A stretch of DNA of 64,000 nt, taken from the NCBI GenBank assembly GCA_037833965.1, contig AP031353.1, positions 28,708,501 to 28,772,500 on the forward strand. Reading direction: 5' to 3'. The position numbers and the translations under genes are program-made. How positions within the stretch are numbered: the stretch's first letter is position 1; each line of letters opens with the position of its first letter. Source of the DNA: Marchantia polymorpha subsp. ruderalis (lineage: Eukaryota > Streptophyta > Marchantiopsida > Marchantiales > Marchantiaceae). The notes under the pieces were generated by a model, which saw only the letters and a list, made by a program, of their open reading frames with translations, made no database searches and was not told the origin of the DNA. Positions 24,471 to 36,039 of this stretch are shown one piece after another.

Positions 24471-25299
24471 ATACTAGCAGCATATCAAACTAAGGTTCTG
24501 CAATGATAGTAGCACTTGAATCAAGAAGGACGTACTTCTTTGATGCGAAAGAAAATGGAAATTTCTTCCTTCATGTTGGTGTGTGTGCTGCCATATCTAC
24601 TTCGGACAAGAAGGAAGGAGGAAGAGGATGGGGAAGAAGCCATCTTAAGGTTTGAGAGATTATCGTCTAGCCAGAATATCTTTGACTGGCAGGTGCTGAA
24701 GCGGCGACGAGGAAGCATAGGATTTGCTTCTTCATTCATTTGGGCTGGTCAAGATGAAAGCATTTTGCTAAACCAGTGACCTTCGGATTGTTCGCGCGCT
24801 CACGTTGGCGGCCCTCGGATTAGCTCCATATTCCATTCTATGGACTCATAGAATGCACACATTGGTACATTCCCTTGCTGATCTCAAATTTTAGTTGATG
24901 ACAGGGTTCCCTTTCCACCTCAACCGCCAATTGGCTGCACCAAAAGTAGAATTGTCAATGCAGTACGCCAGGTCAAATCGAATGACCGTGGCCGAATTTC
25001 CCAATCCTCGTCGATCGATACTCTGCGTGTAATTTAGATACGAAGGGCCAAGGATTCCTTCACCCAAAAGTGAAGGATGACGGTGGCTGCTCTCTATTTT
25101 TTTAGTAGCTGCATTTGTCAAAGGCCGCAGGAAAAGTGGAATTGTAATGCAGTGCACAAATTTCCACAATGTGCATTAATTTAGATCATGGGAGAAAGAG
25201 TCACCGCTTCTCCCGTGCGGTGTGGCAGGGCGAGCTACAAGACGTGGGCAGGCAGCGATGGCACCATGTAGGTCAGTCCCACTCCCGCGGACGCGTGGC

Positions 25300-25560
25300 G
25301 GGTTATCACTCCGGTGGCCGGATTATACCATGGTCATGGTCGAGGTCGGCAAGACCAATCACGGTTGGGAAGAACCATGTAGGTCTAACGTACTGCGGTT
25401 GGGGGATAACCGCGGTCGGAGAAAACCATGACTAACTATGATTGATGATCGAACGTGGTCGCTGTCACACTGGTCGAGATTAAACGTGGTTGAGGTCAAA
25501 CATGGTTGGTAGTCAACATGATCGACTTCAAACATGATTGAGGTCGAATGTCATTGGCAC
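25300..25560. repeat. Degenerate short tandem repeat
   Basis: Loose repetition of a unit resembling 'catggttgaggtcaaa' with strong drift; about eight copies can be traced. Non-coding. Confidence 0.45.
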
Positions 25561-25629
25561 GGCAAAACAGTCAACAAGTGGCGATGACGGTGACGGTGAC
25601 GAACGGTGGCAGAATGACGGTGACAGAAT

Positions 25630-25942
25630 ATTTTGTCAAAAATATATCTCATTAGAGTATAGACAAATTGTGTATCGTTGGAAAGCTCTCGACACATACA
25701 ATCCGCTTGGACAATTTTCAGGAGCTGAACAATGACTCAGAAGGAGCAATCACTTTCACACTCAATCCTTACCTACAAGCACACAGATTGCTGATGTGGC
25801 ACTGTCAACTAACACATCCACTCTTTACCTACCAAGTGCACAAATCGCAGACGTGGCAGCTATGATTAGTGCACACTAAAGTGTCTATATCAATATTTAG
25901 CGTAACCTCTACTTTAATTCTAACTAACTAAAGATGATTACA
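25630..25942 (-). mobile_element. LTR of the same family in inverted orientation
   Basis: The reverse complement starting at 25942 reads TGTAATCATCTTTAGTTAGTT, then aaagtagaggtta and 'catagctgccacgtc', closely matching the LTR start at 37456. Similarity is lost below about 25630. With the plus-oriented LTR at 23195 this gives an inverted, not direct, LTR pair. Confidence 0.6.
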
Positions 25943-26480
25943 AGTAGTCTCGGAGGAAATCGGGATAGAGGCAGGTGGGCCACAGATGCGCATCCTCGGT
26001 CTGACGGTGCCTCTAGAAGGAACACAGGGGATATGGTTAGAGGATGATGACACCTACGCGATGGATGAACCGACTCTCGACACCAGAGACATTCAAAAAG
26101 AAGCGGGGGCTTTTCTGCAGGGGGACGATAGCGTGCCGAAGGGGCCAAGTAGTATTGAGACTCTACCGATAAAGGGAGAGAAGGCACCATTGCAGGAGAA
26201 GATGCAGGAGAAGATACTCTACTGCTGGCGGGAGAGAATGTACCGGTGACGGAAGGGGAGATACCGATAGTAACCTCGCCGGTAGGTGAGAGCCAAGAAG
26301 AGATCGTCCCAGGGGCAGAGATTGCGGGACGAGGAGCACTGACGGATGACGACACTTCGGAGTATACACCGGTTGAATAGGGCAGCATCAAGGAAGTAAA
26401 ACCCGACTTACCAGAGCTGGTGGTTGCCTTTGGGCTGGGGAATATCTTTCTCTTGTACGAGGATGACTCGGATGACTAGT
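25943..26480 (+). other. Remnant coding-like sequence, unidentified
   Basis: Acidic, Gly/Glu/Pro-rich frames (for example ENVPVTEGEIPIVTSPVGE at about 26236-26290) broken by stops. It resembles the 3' end of a retroelement polyprotein or a disordered protein, but I recognise no domain. Confidence 0.3.
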
Positions 26481-26481
26481 C

Positions 26482-27865
26482 CCAAGGGAGGGGAGCGTCG
26501 TAGAGCTGCAGGTCTGAACGGAGTGGAGGAGAGCTGAATGACATGGCTTGTGGGGCCAGCTGGAAGCTTCGGCGAAGATGGAGTCAAGGCGTTGACCCGG
26601 TTTTCAGCGGCGACAAGTCAGCACCGGAATTTGTGGAAGCCGTGTCAGACTTTAGATAGGCTTGGCGACCCTAGCATGGTTGCATTTTAGTTTGTAGTAG
26701 CTTTTGTAGGTCTTTTTCAGGACTTAGTAGACATTGTGGTCGCCTTTGCATTTAGGGTAGCCGCCACCTACTTTTTACCCCTTCAGTTTTCGTGGGGTTG
26801 AGGAATCTTAGAAAGTAGAACTGCTGGCATTATTTAAAGGGAGAATGATGGACAATCTTACTGCTCTTTGTGTACCTTACACCTTCTAATGCACTAGTCG
26901 TACATGCTTGCCCTGAATTGTGTTTCCTTTTCTCTTGTTGGATCTTTTAGATGTAAGTGGTAGACTGGTGTTTAGTGAGAGTCTAAGTGCTCAAAGTCCC
27001 TTGTAACCGGTCTAGAGTAGTGTCTTGGCTTATGATTTGTGGAGACCATTAGTGCTGGAGTAGTTGTGGTGAACGAAGTCCCGGTAAGGGGACTAAGGGA
27101 AAGTCTGCTTTGTGAATTTCATTAGGCTGGCGTGAGACAGTGAGGGAAGAGAATCTCTGGGTCCGGAGTTCAACTGGAGCGGGTAGTCCGGTTGACAGTT
27201 AGTCCTTGTGCAAGTTTGTTAGAAGTAGTTCTACCTTGGATTTTACACCGGTATAGAAGTAACTCAACCGTTGGAAGTACTCCTTCGGACGTTCTATTCT
27301 TTGGTTTGCAAGTAGGAAGTTCTCACGAGTAGGGTAAGATTCGGGCCATCCTTAGTGACCTGCCACTGGAACTAAAAACCGGCGGTTGAAGTTTGGCAAG
27401 AGTCCACCCGGTCTGAAGTATTACTGAAGTTGTCTTTGTGGGTTTGTTGAGTTTGTAAGTTATCTAAAGTGACATTCTCCACATTCTAATCAACGGAGAG
27501 AAGTAAATCCATCACTTCTAAAACTATGGAGATCCCTTTGATGTTTGACAGAGGTTAATTAAACCAGTTGAGAGTGGGAACAGTGAACTGGGATGGGTAA
27601 AAAGAATCCTATATCTCCCTTGAAGAAAATCGGTCAAGCAGAGTCACATCACCGGACAAGTGAGACTAAAGTTCAGGTTGAGGAGTTAGTAGTAGAGAAA
27701 GTTTGACTATTTTGTAATCCAAGTGTGAGAATTGGTGGTCTTTGCACTTCACTCCGCGGAATGATATACTGGGGTAACATCTAAAAATATGTTCTTGATA
27801 CAATAAAAGTATTTTTTGGGGAATACCATATACCAATTGTTTTGACATAATTCCCGAGTTTTGTC
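26482..27865 (+). mobile_element. Probable long LTR or LTR-like repeat of another element
   Basis: A polypurine run (aagggaggggag, about 26484-26495) precedes about 1.3 kb of non-coding sequence. It ends with 'gagttttgtcgtaac' at 27850-27864, nearly the same as the end of the LTR at 23195 ('gagttttgccgtaac'). The next bases do not continue into a primer-binding site but into another LTR. Boundaries are uncertain. Confidence 0.35.
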
Positions 27866-28061
27866 GTAACACTCATTAGGTATATCCGCCATGTCATCAA
27901 TTTATTAGGAGTGTATTGGATGATGAGGATGAGATCTTATCTCCTTGTATTTGTTGGTAAGAACTGTATAAGGGAGAGGAGAATCATTGTTGATGCTTTT
28001 CATAATCAGAGTTTATGTTTCCATCTTCAAATGAGCTTCTCTCTAAATTCTAGTGTTACAA

Positions 28062-28074
28062 CGGTATTAGAGCG
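28062..28074 (+). other. Degenerate primer-binding site
   Basis: cggtattagagcg right after the LTR end (tgttaca, 28054-28060) is a decayed form of the initiator-Met tRNA site. Confidence 0.6.
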
Positions 28075-28650
28075 ATCTTGCTATTTCCTTAAGTGTGGAT
28101 TAATGCTTATGGAATAGCAAGTGAGTGATGATGAAGTGCAGTTTTGAAACTATATAGAGGCAAGAAGAAGTCATTGATCTGCATGTAAAGAGATGAGGAA
28201 TGGAGGAAATTATGATTTTGCAGATATGGATGAACTTGACAAGAATCCAATACCACACTCGTCAATTCCTAACCTATTCAATATTCATTTTTGCTGCATG
28301 GTAAAATATAATTTTCCGATGTATTTTATGACCAGAGTAATGAAGTCAAGAGTACCATTGACTCTACCAATATTTAGTTAAGCAGAGACTTAAGATTGTA
28401 TTATATATATTTTAACTAAATGTTTCATGGATTTGAATTGCGAGCCATACATTCCGATTTGGTTCAACACTTATGTAGAGATTAGAACAGAGTACTGACA
28501 GAAGACATTGTGGAAAAATTTTATCGTGAGAAATTATGGACAAAAGTACTATAAAGTTGTGATAGAATCACCTATACCTTTTGTGGCTCCTTTTTTGAGA
28601 GGTTAGATAGTGATTATACTCACTTTATATTACATGGAGTGTGAAAAAGC

Positions 28651-29610
28651 ATGAGGACATCAATCGATATGGATGAGGTTCTCAATACAATCATGGCGGA
28701 GATGAAGGACTTGAGAAAAGCGATATTAGTTAAGCATACCAAGCAGCAAGCTATGGAAGATAAAATCTTTGCATTGGAGAGTGACAAAGTAGAGAGAGAT
28801 AGAGTTGGAGAGATGAAAGTTGAACCTCAAGTTCAAACTTCTCAAGTTTAGGCAGAACAAACTCCTATTGATGCAGCAAAGTCAAATAGAAGACAATTTC
28901 AAGATATTGAAGATCAAAAAAAATTTTGCTTTGAATGGAAAAAATGTTGAAGGTGAAAGCTTATGAAGGGAGTAGAGCGATGAGAGTGTTAGAGGGATGG
29001 ATAATGAGGATGAATATTCATTTATCCCATTTTCATGTTTCTGATTAAATTGCAAGAATGTTCATGAGATATTATTTTACGGATAAGGCTCTCACATGGT
29101 ACACTACATAGAAGAGAATGCTTTCAAAACAAGGTGCTACCATTTTGTGGAGTAGAATGCAAAAAGTATTTCTGCAAAATTTTCAAGCAGTGAATCTCTT
29201 CAAATTGCAAGAATGACGTTGTGGGATTTGAAGCACAAAGGAGGTATCCATGAGTATATTGAAGAATTTTGTGATCTTCAAGTATCTATCGTGGATATGA
29301 ATGGAGCAGAATCCTTGGACGTGTTCAAACGTGGATGAAGGATCGAATTCGAAAGAAGTTGATGGTAAACACTCCATCCACAGTGAATATAGTAATAGCA
29401 ATTGCTCAATAAATTTTGGGTACTTTTGATATCGCACATGGTGAATCAGTAAGTAATTTTTGAGATTCATCTGATCCAACATTGATGGAGTTGGAAAATC
29501 TTTGACGTAGAAGAATGTTTTGCATCACGAGAGGACCACTGCCAAGATTTGAAGGTGAGATTTGACGACCAAGAGTTCTAAATTTGCAAGAAGTTAATGC
29601 AAATAATAGA
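28651..29610 (+). pseudogene. gag pseudogene, N-terminal and capsid part
   Basis: The first open stretch (28651-28848, MRTSIDMDEVLNTIMAEMKD) is a charged helical N-terminus. Further on, the capsid hallmark ALTWYT appears at about 29088-29105, followed by IHEYIEEFCDLQ. At least ten stops break the frame. The zinc knuckle that should follow is found 4 kb away, beyond an insertion. Confidence 0.7.
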
Positions 29611-30157
29611 ATGATTTTAGGAGTGTGAGCACAAAAATGTGCTCGCATGTCATTTTAACGTTAAAGACAGTCAAAATTTTGGATTTAAGATTCTTGTAAA
29701 ATTATGTTTGGAGTTTTCTGAGAATTTCGGCAAGAGCCGGAGGTTTTTGAGGCTTGGTGGCTTTTGTGGACAAAGGCTGCCGGGTGTAGGAGGTCTGCGT
29801 GGTGGTGGCGGATTTCACAGGATTAATTTGTAGTCTGGTTTTGGCTTCTTTGAGTTTTAGGCGGGACTTTGAAGTTTATTTTCCTCGGGAACTTTGATAG
29901 CATATGTGATAACTATCGTCTTTTATTTTTAATTTCCTGAGAGGCGGGAAAGTGGTGTTGCCTTCCGGAGGTGTGACATTCCCGCACGGTGTGGCGTTAA
30001 AGCAAAACTGTTAGGCTTCCATATTGAGATCGTTTTGAATCTTTAAGTCGAGTTTGAGAGCCGCGATGAGGGCCATGATGATGTTCATCATTCGGGTATG
30101 AACATTTTAATTCAAATTTACGAATTTCTGCAGCAGTCCGGGAGGAAATTCTGGAAG

Positions 30158-31342
30158 CCGCAACTTTTGTTCATCCTTTGGGTCGAAGGGCGGAGCGACA
30201 GTCGAGGAGTACAAGAAGCGCGAGAGGGAGCACAAGAAGAGGTCTAAGAATTGTACTCGACCGGAGACTCTGAAACTCATTAGACTGAGAACAGATTTAG
30301 AATCAAGATTTGCCAAGAGTGGAAGGATAACGGAACTCAGGGACGAGATTGCCGAAGCACTTCAGCGAGAGAGAATTACTCGGGACGCTCAACAATGCCG
30401 AGACAAATGGGAGAAGCTCACAGCAGGATACAAGGAAGTTCGAGATGGTGTTAAGGATAGGGAAGACAATCCATTCTATGATGAACTTCATCCGTTGCTC
30501 TTAGGGAAGTCTTTGAAGCGGGAGCAAGAAAGGGATAAGGATACTTTTGGAAGCGGCAAAGAAGATGTTGGGCGAGACTACTCAGAAGAGTTGAGTCGAG
30601 AGCTGGTAGTGGATGGTTTTACCAGAGAGATTGATAAAGACGGTCTGTGTAGGAATGGAGCCAGAGGAAGAAAAACGTTCAAAGACAACGATGACGACGG
30701 AGACGAGGCGGAGGCCAGAACTCTGTCAAGAAAGAAGAAAGGGTCCTGAAGTACATCACCGTGAATGACCTCGCTGCTGTGCAAAGTTCTTAGAGGCAAT
30801 GATATCACAGCAACAAAGGTTTTTTTTTTAGAGATCTTCTGGACTCCATGGAGAGGAAATAACAGTTACGGAAACAAATTTGTCAGGAGAAAGAGGGTAA
30901 GTGGCGAGCTGAAAAACGAGCTCAACGGGGCATTATCAACAATGCGATGATAGTTCTCGCTCAGAAACTAGTTGGCGATCGCGTTAGTGCGGTCGTATCT
31001 GGTGTTGCTGGGCCATTGGTAGTAGAGAGTTTGGAGGGTCCTCAAGGTCCAAAGAGAAGGTCCAAGAACTGGAAAAGAGTTGAGGTCCTTCAGCTTATCA
31101 AGTTACGGGGGGAAATGGACAGTCAAATTGTAAAGTCTACAAGAAGAGCCGCACTCTGGGAAGAGCTTGCGGAGCTGCTGGCCGCGCAAGGTATCAAAAA
31201 GAACGGCAAACAATGTCAAGAGAAGTGGGACAAGCTAATGGCCGAGTACAACGACGTTGCCGATGGTAAACGGGACCAGGGTGAGAGTCCTTACGTTACT
31301 GAGTTGACTGCAATCATAGGGCGGCCGGCGGAGGCTGCTTAA
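30158..31342 (+). pseudogene. Double trihelix (GT-type) transcription-factor-like pseudogene
   Basis: Two Myb/SANT-like trihelix domains. The first (about 30236-30490) contains RPETLKLIRLRTDLESRF, ELRDEIAEAL and QQCRDKWEKLTAGYKEV. The second (about 31056-31325) contains NWKRVEVLQLIKLRGEMDS, LWEELAELLAAQGI and KQCQEKWDKLMAEYNDV. Both keep the terminal 'QC-x-KW-x-KL' helix. Between them a charged coiled-coil-like linker is broken: the first frame ends at 30748 and the next usable frame starts around 30870 after stops and a run of nine T. Two trihelices resemble GT-2-type factors. As it stands it cannot give one protein. Confidence 0.65.
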
Positions 31343-31478
31343 GCCATGGCTCAAATACAACCCAAGCTGCAAAAAATGGAAGCAGCGGAGTTCAGATAAC
31401 GAAAGTAAGGACGTAGAGTATGTGACAGGGTTCGATCAGCAGGGAATTGTGACGAAGGATCCCAAGGGCTAGTTAGGC

Positions 31479-32758
31479 GTGAAAGTGATTCCCAAGCTGG
31501 AGAACTCGTGTAGGCGGCCCGAGGAACGGATGAAGAATATCAGGATGAAGACAGATATCATGAACAGCACGGATATCCGATTTGAGAAGGAGCTGGATAC
31601 TGTCCTGGCAAGAGCCATCTCCGGAGCTCGGTATGGTTTGACCATTGGGGTCAAGAAGATGGAGATAGTCGGAACAACGACCATTGTCTCGACTGGGAAG
31701 GATCTAAACGGGCGACGTACAATGGAAAGGAGGACTACGCAGAGGACTACATGGAGCGGAATACTCTCTCCTTTTTGCAAATGGAGGAGGAACCTGCTGC
31801 CGGAGCCGTAGAACAGGCTGAATATGAGAGAGAACGTAGGAGGAGCCGAAGTCCTGTGAAGGAAAGGGACAGGGAGACCGAGACAGGGATCATGATATGG
31901 ATCGAGGTCGCAATAGACACAGAGATCGTGACAGGAGGAGGAACTCTCGTAGTCGAAGCAGAAGTAGAGAAGGAAGAGATAGGGACCGTGATGTGCGCTC
32001 GATTTTACCTATGGATCGAAAGAAGAGTTATCGGACACCAACCCCACCCCCTAACCGCAGAAGCGGAGCGCGCCAGTGGAGACCCTGCAGAGAGTGCGGC
32101 AACAGAAGATGTTTTTACATATGTCGAGGATGTTTCTGCTTCAAACATAAAATCAGATGAAGATAAAGTCAGAATCTGATGAATTCAAGCATAGAATCAA
32201 TGTTAGTGAGCAGTTTCCTTTGACCGAAACAGTTTCTGATCCCCAATCGCAGAGATTGAAAGGGCAAGCTAACCGATTCCGGACGAGAGGAGTAACGGGG
32301 GATAAGTAGAAGGAGGAGGCCAGAATCGAGAGGTGTCTTCTAGTCTTCTGGTTACAAAACTTACCATCGATGGCTCGTCGGCGAGTGATCGTGTGGTTGA
32401 ATCAGAAACTTCAGGGAGGGGAACGGGATCTTTCCTATCTGAAGATGTGATTTCCCCGGAGAAATTGGTACCTAGGTGCCTGATGAGAGCGAGCGAGCGG
32501 CAGAGTGATTTGACGGGTGAGCTTGGCAAAGGAAGGCGAGATGAGGCAATTGGACTGCCAGTGCCGAAGAGGTCACAATTCCGAGAAAGGAGAGATTCCG
32601 AGAGAGCTGAACCTAGACCTGATGACAGACGGTATCCGTCAGGAAGAGATGACACGCCGAGAGATGAATATGAAAAGAGGGCTGGACTGTCGATTGGGGT
32701 GCAGGGGATGTCCTTAACTTCCCCTGATTGCACTCGTGGGCGACAACGTCGCCCATGA
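31479..32758 (+). pseudogene. RS/RD-repeat-rich coding remnant
   Basis: Frames switch several times but share composition. RERRRSRSPVKERDRE (from about 31830), then RNRHRDRDRRRNSRSRSRSR (from about 31905), then a Cys-rich patch CRECGNRRCFYICRGCFCFKH ending at 32158, then RERRDSERAEPRPDDRR (about 32580). Arg-Ser and Arg-Asp dipeptides are typical of splicing factors, but no RNA-recognition motif is visible. It may be the tail of the trihelix pseudogene or a second captured gene. Confidence 0.4.
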
Positions 32759-32762
32759 GTGC
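32730..32762. repeat. Hairpin, 15-base arms with one mismatch
   Basis: Arms gcactcgtgggcgac (32730-32744) and 32748-32762, with a 3-base loop. It sits at the boundary between the RS-rich remnant and a GC-rich non-coding stretch. Confidence 0.75.
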
Positions 32763-33680
32763 CCTAAGGCAAAGGTGAGGGCACCCGCACCATTGTGCGA
32801 GCGGTGGATGATCAGAAGCGAAGAATTGCTTGCTGCAAAGGTGGATTTTGAGTTCTTACGTATGGTGTCGTGCGATTGGTGTGACTTTGACCGTTGTTGC
32901 AATGCGCGGGAGGTTGAAGGCGGCGATGCAGCGACGCGAAGGGCCGTCCATCGGACGGCTAGGCTGCTGTGCAGGGCGGCTAACTGTCCGAGAGCCGCGT
33001 GTCATCCTGTGGGTGGGTGGGTGCTGGGCGGCGGCCTTCGACTGCTGCCGTGTGGCGCTTGCTCTTTGGCTCTGTGTGCTAGGGCCTGCGGCCGCAGGCT
33101 CTGGGCGGCGCAGACCTGGCGTGTGGCCGTTGCCGGCTTGTGCGGGGCCTGCTGCTGTGGCGGGGATGGTTGCTGCGGTGAGGTCTCAGGTCTGGGGGTG
33201 GTGTCGGCCGCGCGGGTATCTCAGTTCTCAGTTTTTTTTGGGAAGGGAGAGTTCTGGGGCTGTGGGACGGAGCGCTGTGAGTGTGCGTTCAGGCCGTGGG
33301 CGAATCGCTGTGAGTGTGCGAACAGGCCGAGAGTTGGACGCTGACAGTGTTGGATTTCTAAGATTGGAGGTGTTACCACTGAAAGTGAGGGCGTTGAGTG
33401 AGTTGCTGGTGTTGAGTTGCTGAAGGAAAATAGAATGAAATTCTGAGTGTGGAGCCGAAAAAAGTGATTGCTGCGGGAGGGTTTGAGTGAGAGGGGATGC
33501 AGGTGTGCCTGGTCGAAGGCGAGTAGAGAGAGTAGTCAAAGTATTCAACTCCAGTCCAGCTTTGTGGGGTCAATTATCTTGTGTCGCAAAAATTCTTTCC
33601 AAACTTATTCTTTCACATCAATCTGTGTATATCACTATGACACAATGATTGAGTGATCTGGAAATAGGTATATCTATGGA
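32763..33680. other. GC-rich non-coding stretch with short tandem repeat
   Basis: Long overlapping frames here are composition artefacts (Cys/Gly/Arg-rich). A unit containing cgctgtgagtgtgcg is repeated at 33270 and 33308. The stretch resembles a GC-rich promoter or leader that travelled with the captured gene, but there is no direct evidence. Confidence 0.35.
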
Positions 33681-33835
33681 ATAGATGCCACGGTGAAGTT
33701 CTGATAGATGCTTAACAGTATCTGGGAGGTAGAGCTCCTAGAAGATTGATAAAGATTAGGTAAGGTGATGTTGTGTGAACCATGACCCCCACCCGGATTA
33801 TAAACGCTGAAGTGTGGGGCGTTCAGGCTCACAAG

Positions 33836-33945
33836 GAGGAGCAAGAGTTTGTGACAATCGTCAGTGCTATGCATGTGGACAAATGAATCACATTGCCAAA
33901 TTTTGCCCAATCCGACTTGCATCACAAGGAGAATGGTTCATATAA
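33836..33945 (+). pseudogene. gag zinc knuckle (CCHC)
   Basis: 33865-33906 encodes CYACGQMNHIAKFC, a perfect C-x2-C-x4-H-x4-C nucleocapsid knuckle. It continues the gag frame that was interrupted at about 29.6 kb. Confidence 0.85.
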
Positions 33946-34028
33946 CGACAACCGTTTAACAACATGAAGGAAAAAAAGTATGAAGAGGTTGAGAAAAAAG
34001 TTTCGAGAAACAAAGATCACTAGTAAAC

Positions 34029-34427
34029 TTGCCTCGCGGCCTTACCGGTTCTACAAAGCGAAGAAAATGCGAGGTTGGAAGAAGTCAATGGTTGGGAGCT
34101 AAGAAGCAAGTTCAACTCATTGTCATTGATGGTTTGATGGAAGTACACAAGGTGAGAGTTCTAATTGATCCTATAGCAATAGAGAATTTTCAATCAAGGA
34201 TTGTTGCTATGAAGTTAGGTTTGATGTTGATAAAGTACGTGAGTGAGAAAGTTGAATTGCCAAATGGACAAACTAAAGTGATAGAAACATTTTCACATAG
34301 TGTACAATTATCCATAGGTAGATACAATGAGAGCATTGAACAGATTGTAATTCGATTTGTAATAGCTCTATATGATATCATCCTTGGAATGTCATGGATG
34401 GAAAAATATAATTCGGAGGTAGATTAA
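34029..34427 (+). pseudogene. Retropepsin-like protease fragment
   Basis: An open frame with VRVLIDPIAIENFQS where gypsy proteases have LIDSGATHNFIS, and later IILGMSWMEKYN, the usual C-terminal 'LGMDWL' motif. The catalytic Asp-Ser-Gly is changed to Asp-Pro-Ile, so it would be inactive. Confidence 0.75.
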
Positions 34428-34589
34428 AGAAGAAAAGTGATTACAAGTAGTGGTTGGAAGATCTACGAAGATAGAATTAGATCTCAGAATAGGAATTTAC
34501 TCCTCTTTGTGATATAACATCCAATTCTAAAGATGATGTATGCTTTCTTTGACTTTTAAGAGATATTGGATCCAAGAACAAACTTTACA

Positions 34590-35300
34590 TCCCAAAGTAC
34601 TTGAACTACATTTTTATGGAATATAAAGATGTATTTCCAGATGATCTATTTGCAAGATTACCACCACAAAGTCGAGTAGATTACAAGATTGAGGTGATAC
34701 TTGAAAGTACATCAACTTGCAAAGCTTCATATCGTTTTGCTCCAAACGAATTGGTAGAATTTAAAGCTCAAGTGGAGTAGATGTTGAGCAAGAGATTCAT
34801 TCAACCAAGTGTTTCATCTTATAGAGCGATAGTGTTTTTTGTGAAGAAGTATGGATCCATGAAACTATGCATCGACTACCAGGGGTTGAATCAGCAAACG
34901 GTGAAAAAACAAATATACATTACCTCGTATGGATGATTTGTTCGATCAACTTCAAGAAGCAAAGTACTTCATCAAGCTAGATTTGAGAAGCGGCTACAAT
35001 CAAATTTGAATTGTAGATGAAGATGCATACAAGATAACTTTTCGTACTATGTATGGTCACTTTGAGTATCTAAAGATGCCTTTTGGTGTCATTAATGCAC
35101 TAGCTACATTCATGGAATTGATCAACAATATCTTTTGCCTTTATGTAGATAAATCTATCATTGTATTTTTAGATGTTATATTGGTGTATAGCAAAACTTT
35201 GAGTGATCATAGACGTCCTTTACGAGAAATACTTCAAGTTATGAGAGACAATCAATTGTATGCTAAAAAGTGAAAATGTGAATTTGACAAATCAAAATTA
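34590..35300 (+). pseudogene. Ty3/gypsy reverse transcriptase, decayed
   Basis: Recognisable pieces include [50 protein letters not shown] and IIVFLDVILVYSKTLSDH. The catalytic Asp-Asp of the last motif is Asp-Val. Several in-frame stops and at least one frameshift (near 34915) are present. Confidence 0.85.
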
Positions 35301-35985
35301 GATTACTTGGGTTATAGAGTTAGAGCCGTATGAATCCAAGTGATGAGTGAGAAGATAGATGTCATTCAGAAATGAACAGCACTTGAGTATCAAACTCAAT
35401 TGAAGAGTTTTCTAGGGCTCACTAGTATCTATCATAGATTTGTGAAAGGTTTAACTCGCCTAGCTAAGGCTTTGACTTCCATGTTAGGAATAGGTCTAAA
35501 ATGAAGATGGGAAATAACTCAAGAGTTAGTTTTTCAAACATTGAAAGATGCTTTGTTACACGCATATATCCTCAAGTGGTATGATACTTATCGTCGAATC
35601 AAGTTGGCTACTCACGCATCAGGTACAATTGTAGGTGGCATACTTCAACAAGAATGGAAGGATGAATGACATCTAGTTGCTTTCTATTCTCGAAAGTTGA
35701 TGACGGTGGAACAAAATTATCACACAACAAAATGGAAGAAGTTAGCCATTGTGTTGGCAATCAAACACTAGAAGCATTACTTGGATGATAAAGAGTTTGT
35801 GATAAAGATCGATCATAAATCCTTGGTTTATTTGAAAACTCAGAAAGATTTGTCTAAACAACAAATTCGATAGGTAGAGTGGTGTCAACACTTCAACATG
35901 AAGATTGTGTACGTGAAGAGCAAAAAGTAACTTGCGGATGCTCTCACAGGCATGCCTTGTTTGAATCATGTTGCAGAAGTGAAGA
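35300..35985 (+). pseudogene. RNase H and connection domain, decayed
   Basis: IKLATHASGTIVGGILQQEW is the RNase H start (normally with Asp in 'DAS'), followed by VAFYSRKLMTVEQNYHTT and FVIKIDHKSLVYL, all standard gypsy RNase H motifs, separated by stops. Confidence 0.8.
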
Positions 35986-36039
35986 TTCAAGAAGATTGAT
36001 ACAGCAAGATAACACATGTCACAAAGTAGATGAAGAGAT

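Larger units (their letters stand above)
29622..33680 (+). mobile_element. 4-kb insertion splitting the gag gene, carrying broken host-like gene sequence
   Basis: The sequence between gag capsid and gag knuckle is unlike the retroelement: higher GC and different codon use, with trihelix DNA-binding and RS-rich coding remnants. Its left edge starts near 'tgtgagcacaaaaatgtgctcgca', a small inverted repeat. I could not find terminal repeats or target duplications with certainty, so the vehicle (Pack-MULE, Helitron or another LTR element) stays open. Confidence 0.55.

Noticed and set aside
32736..33423. Two overlapping plus-strand frames of about 200 codons, Cys/Gly/Arg-rich
   Set aside because: They overlap in different frames within GC-rich sequence, have no recognisable motif, and lie in what looks like a leader region.
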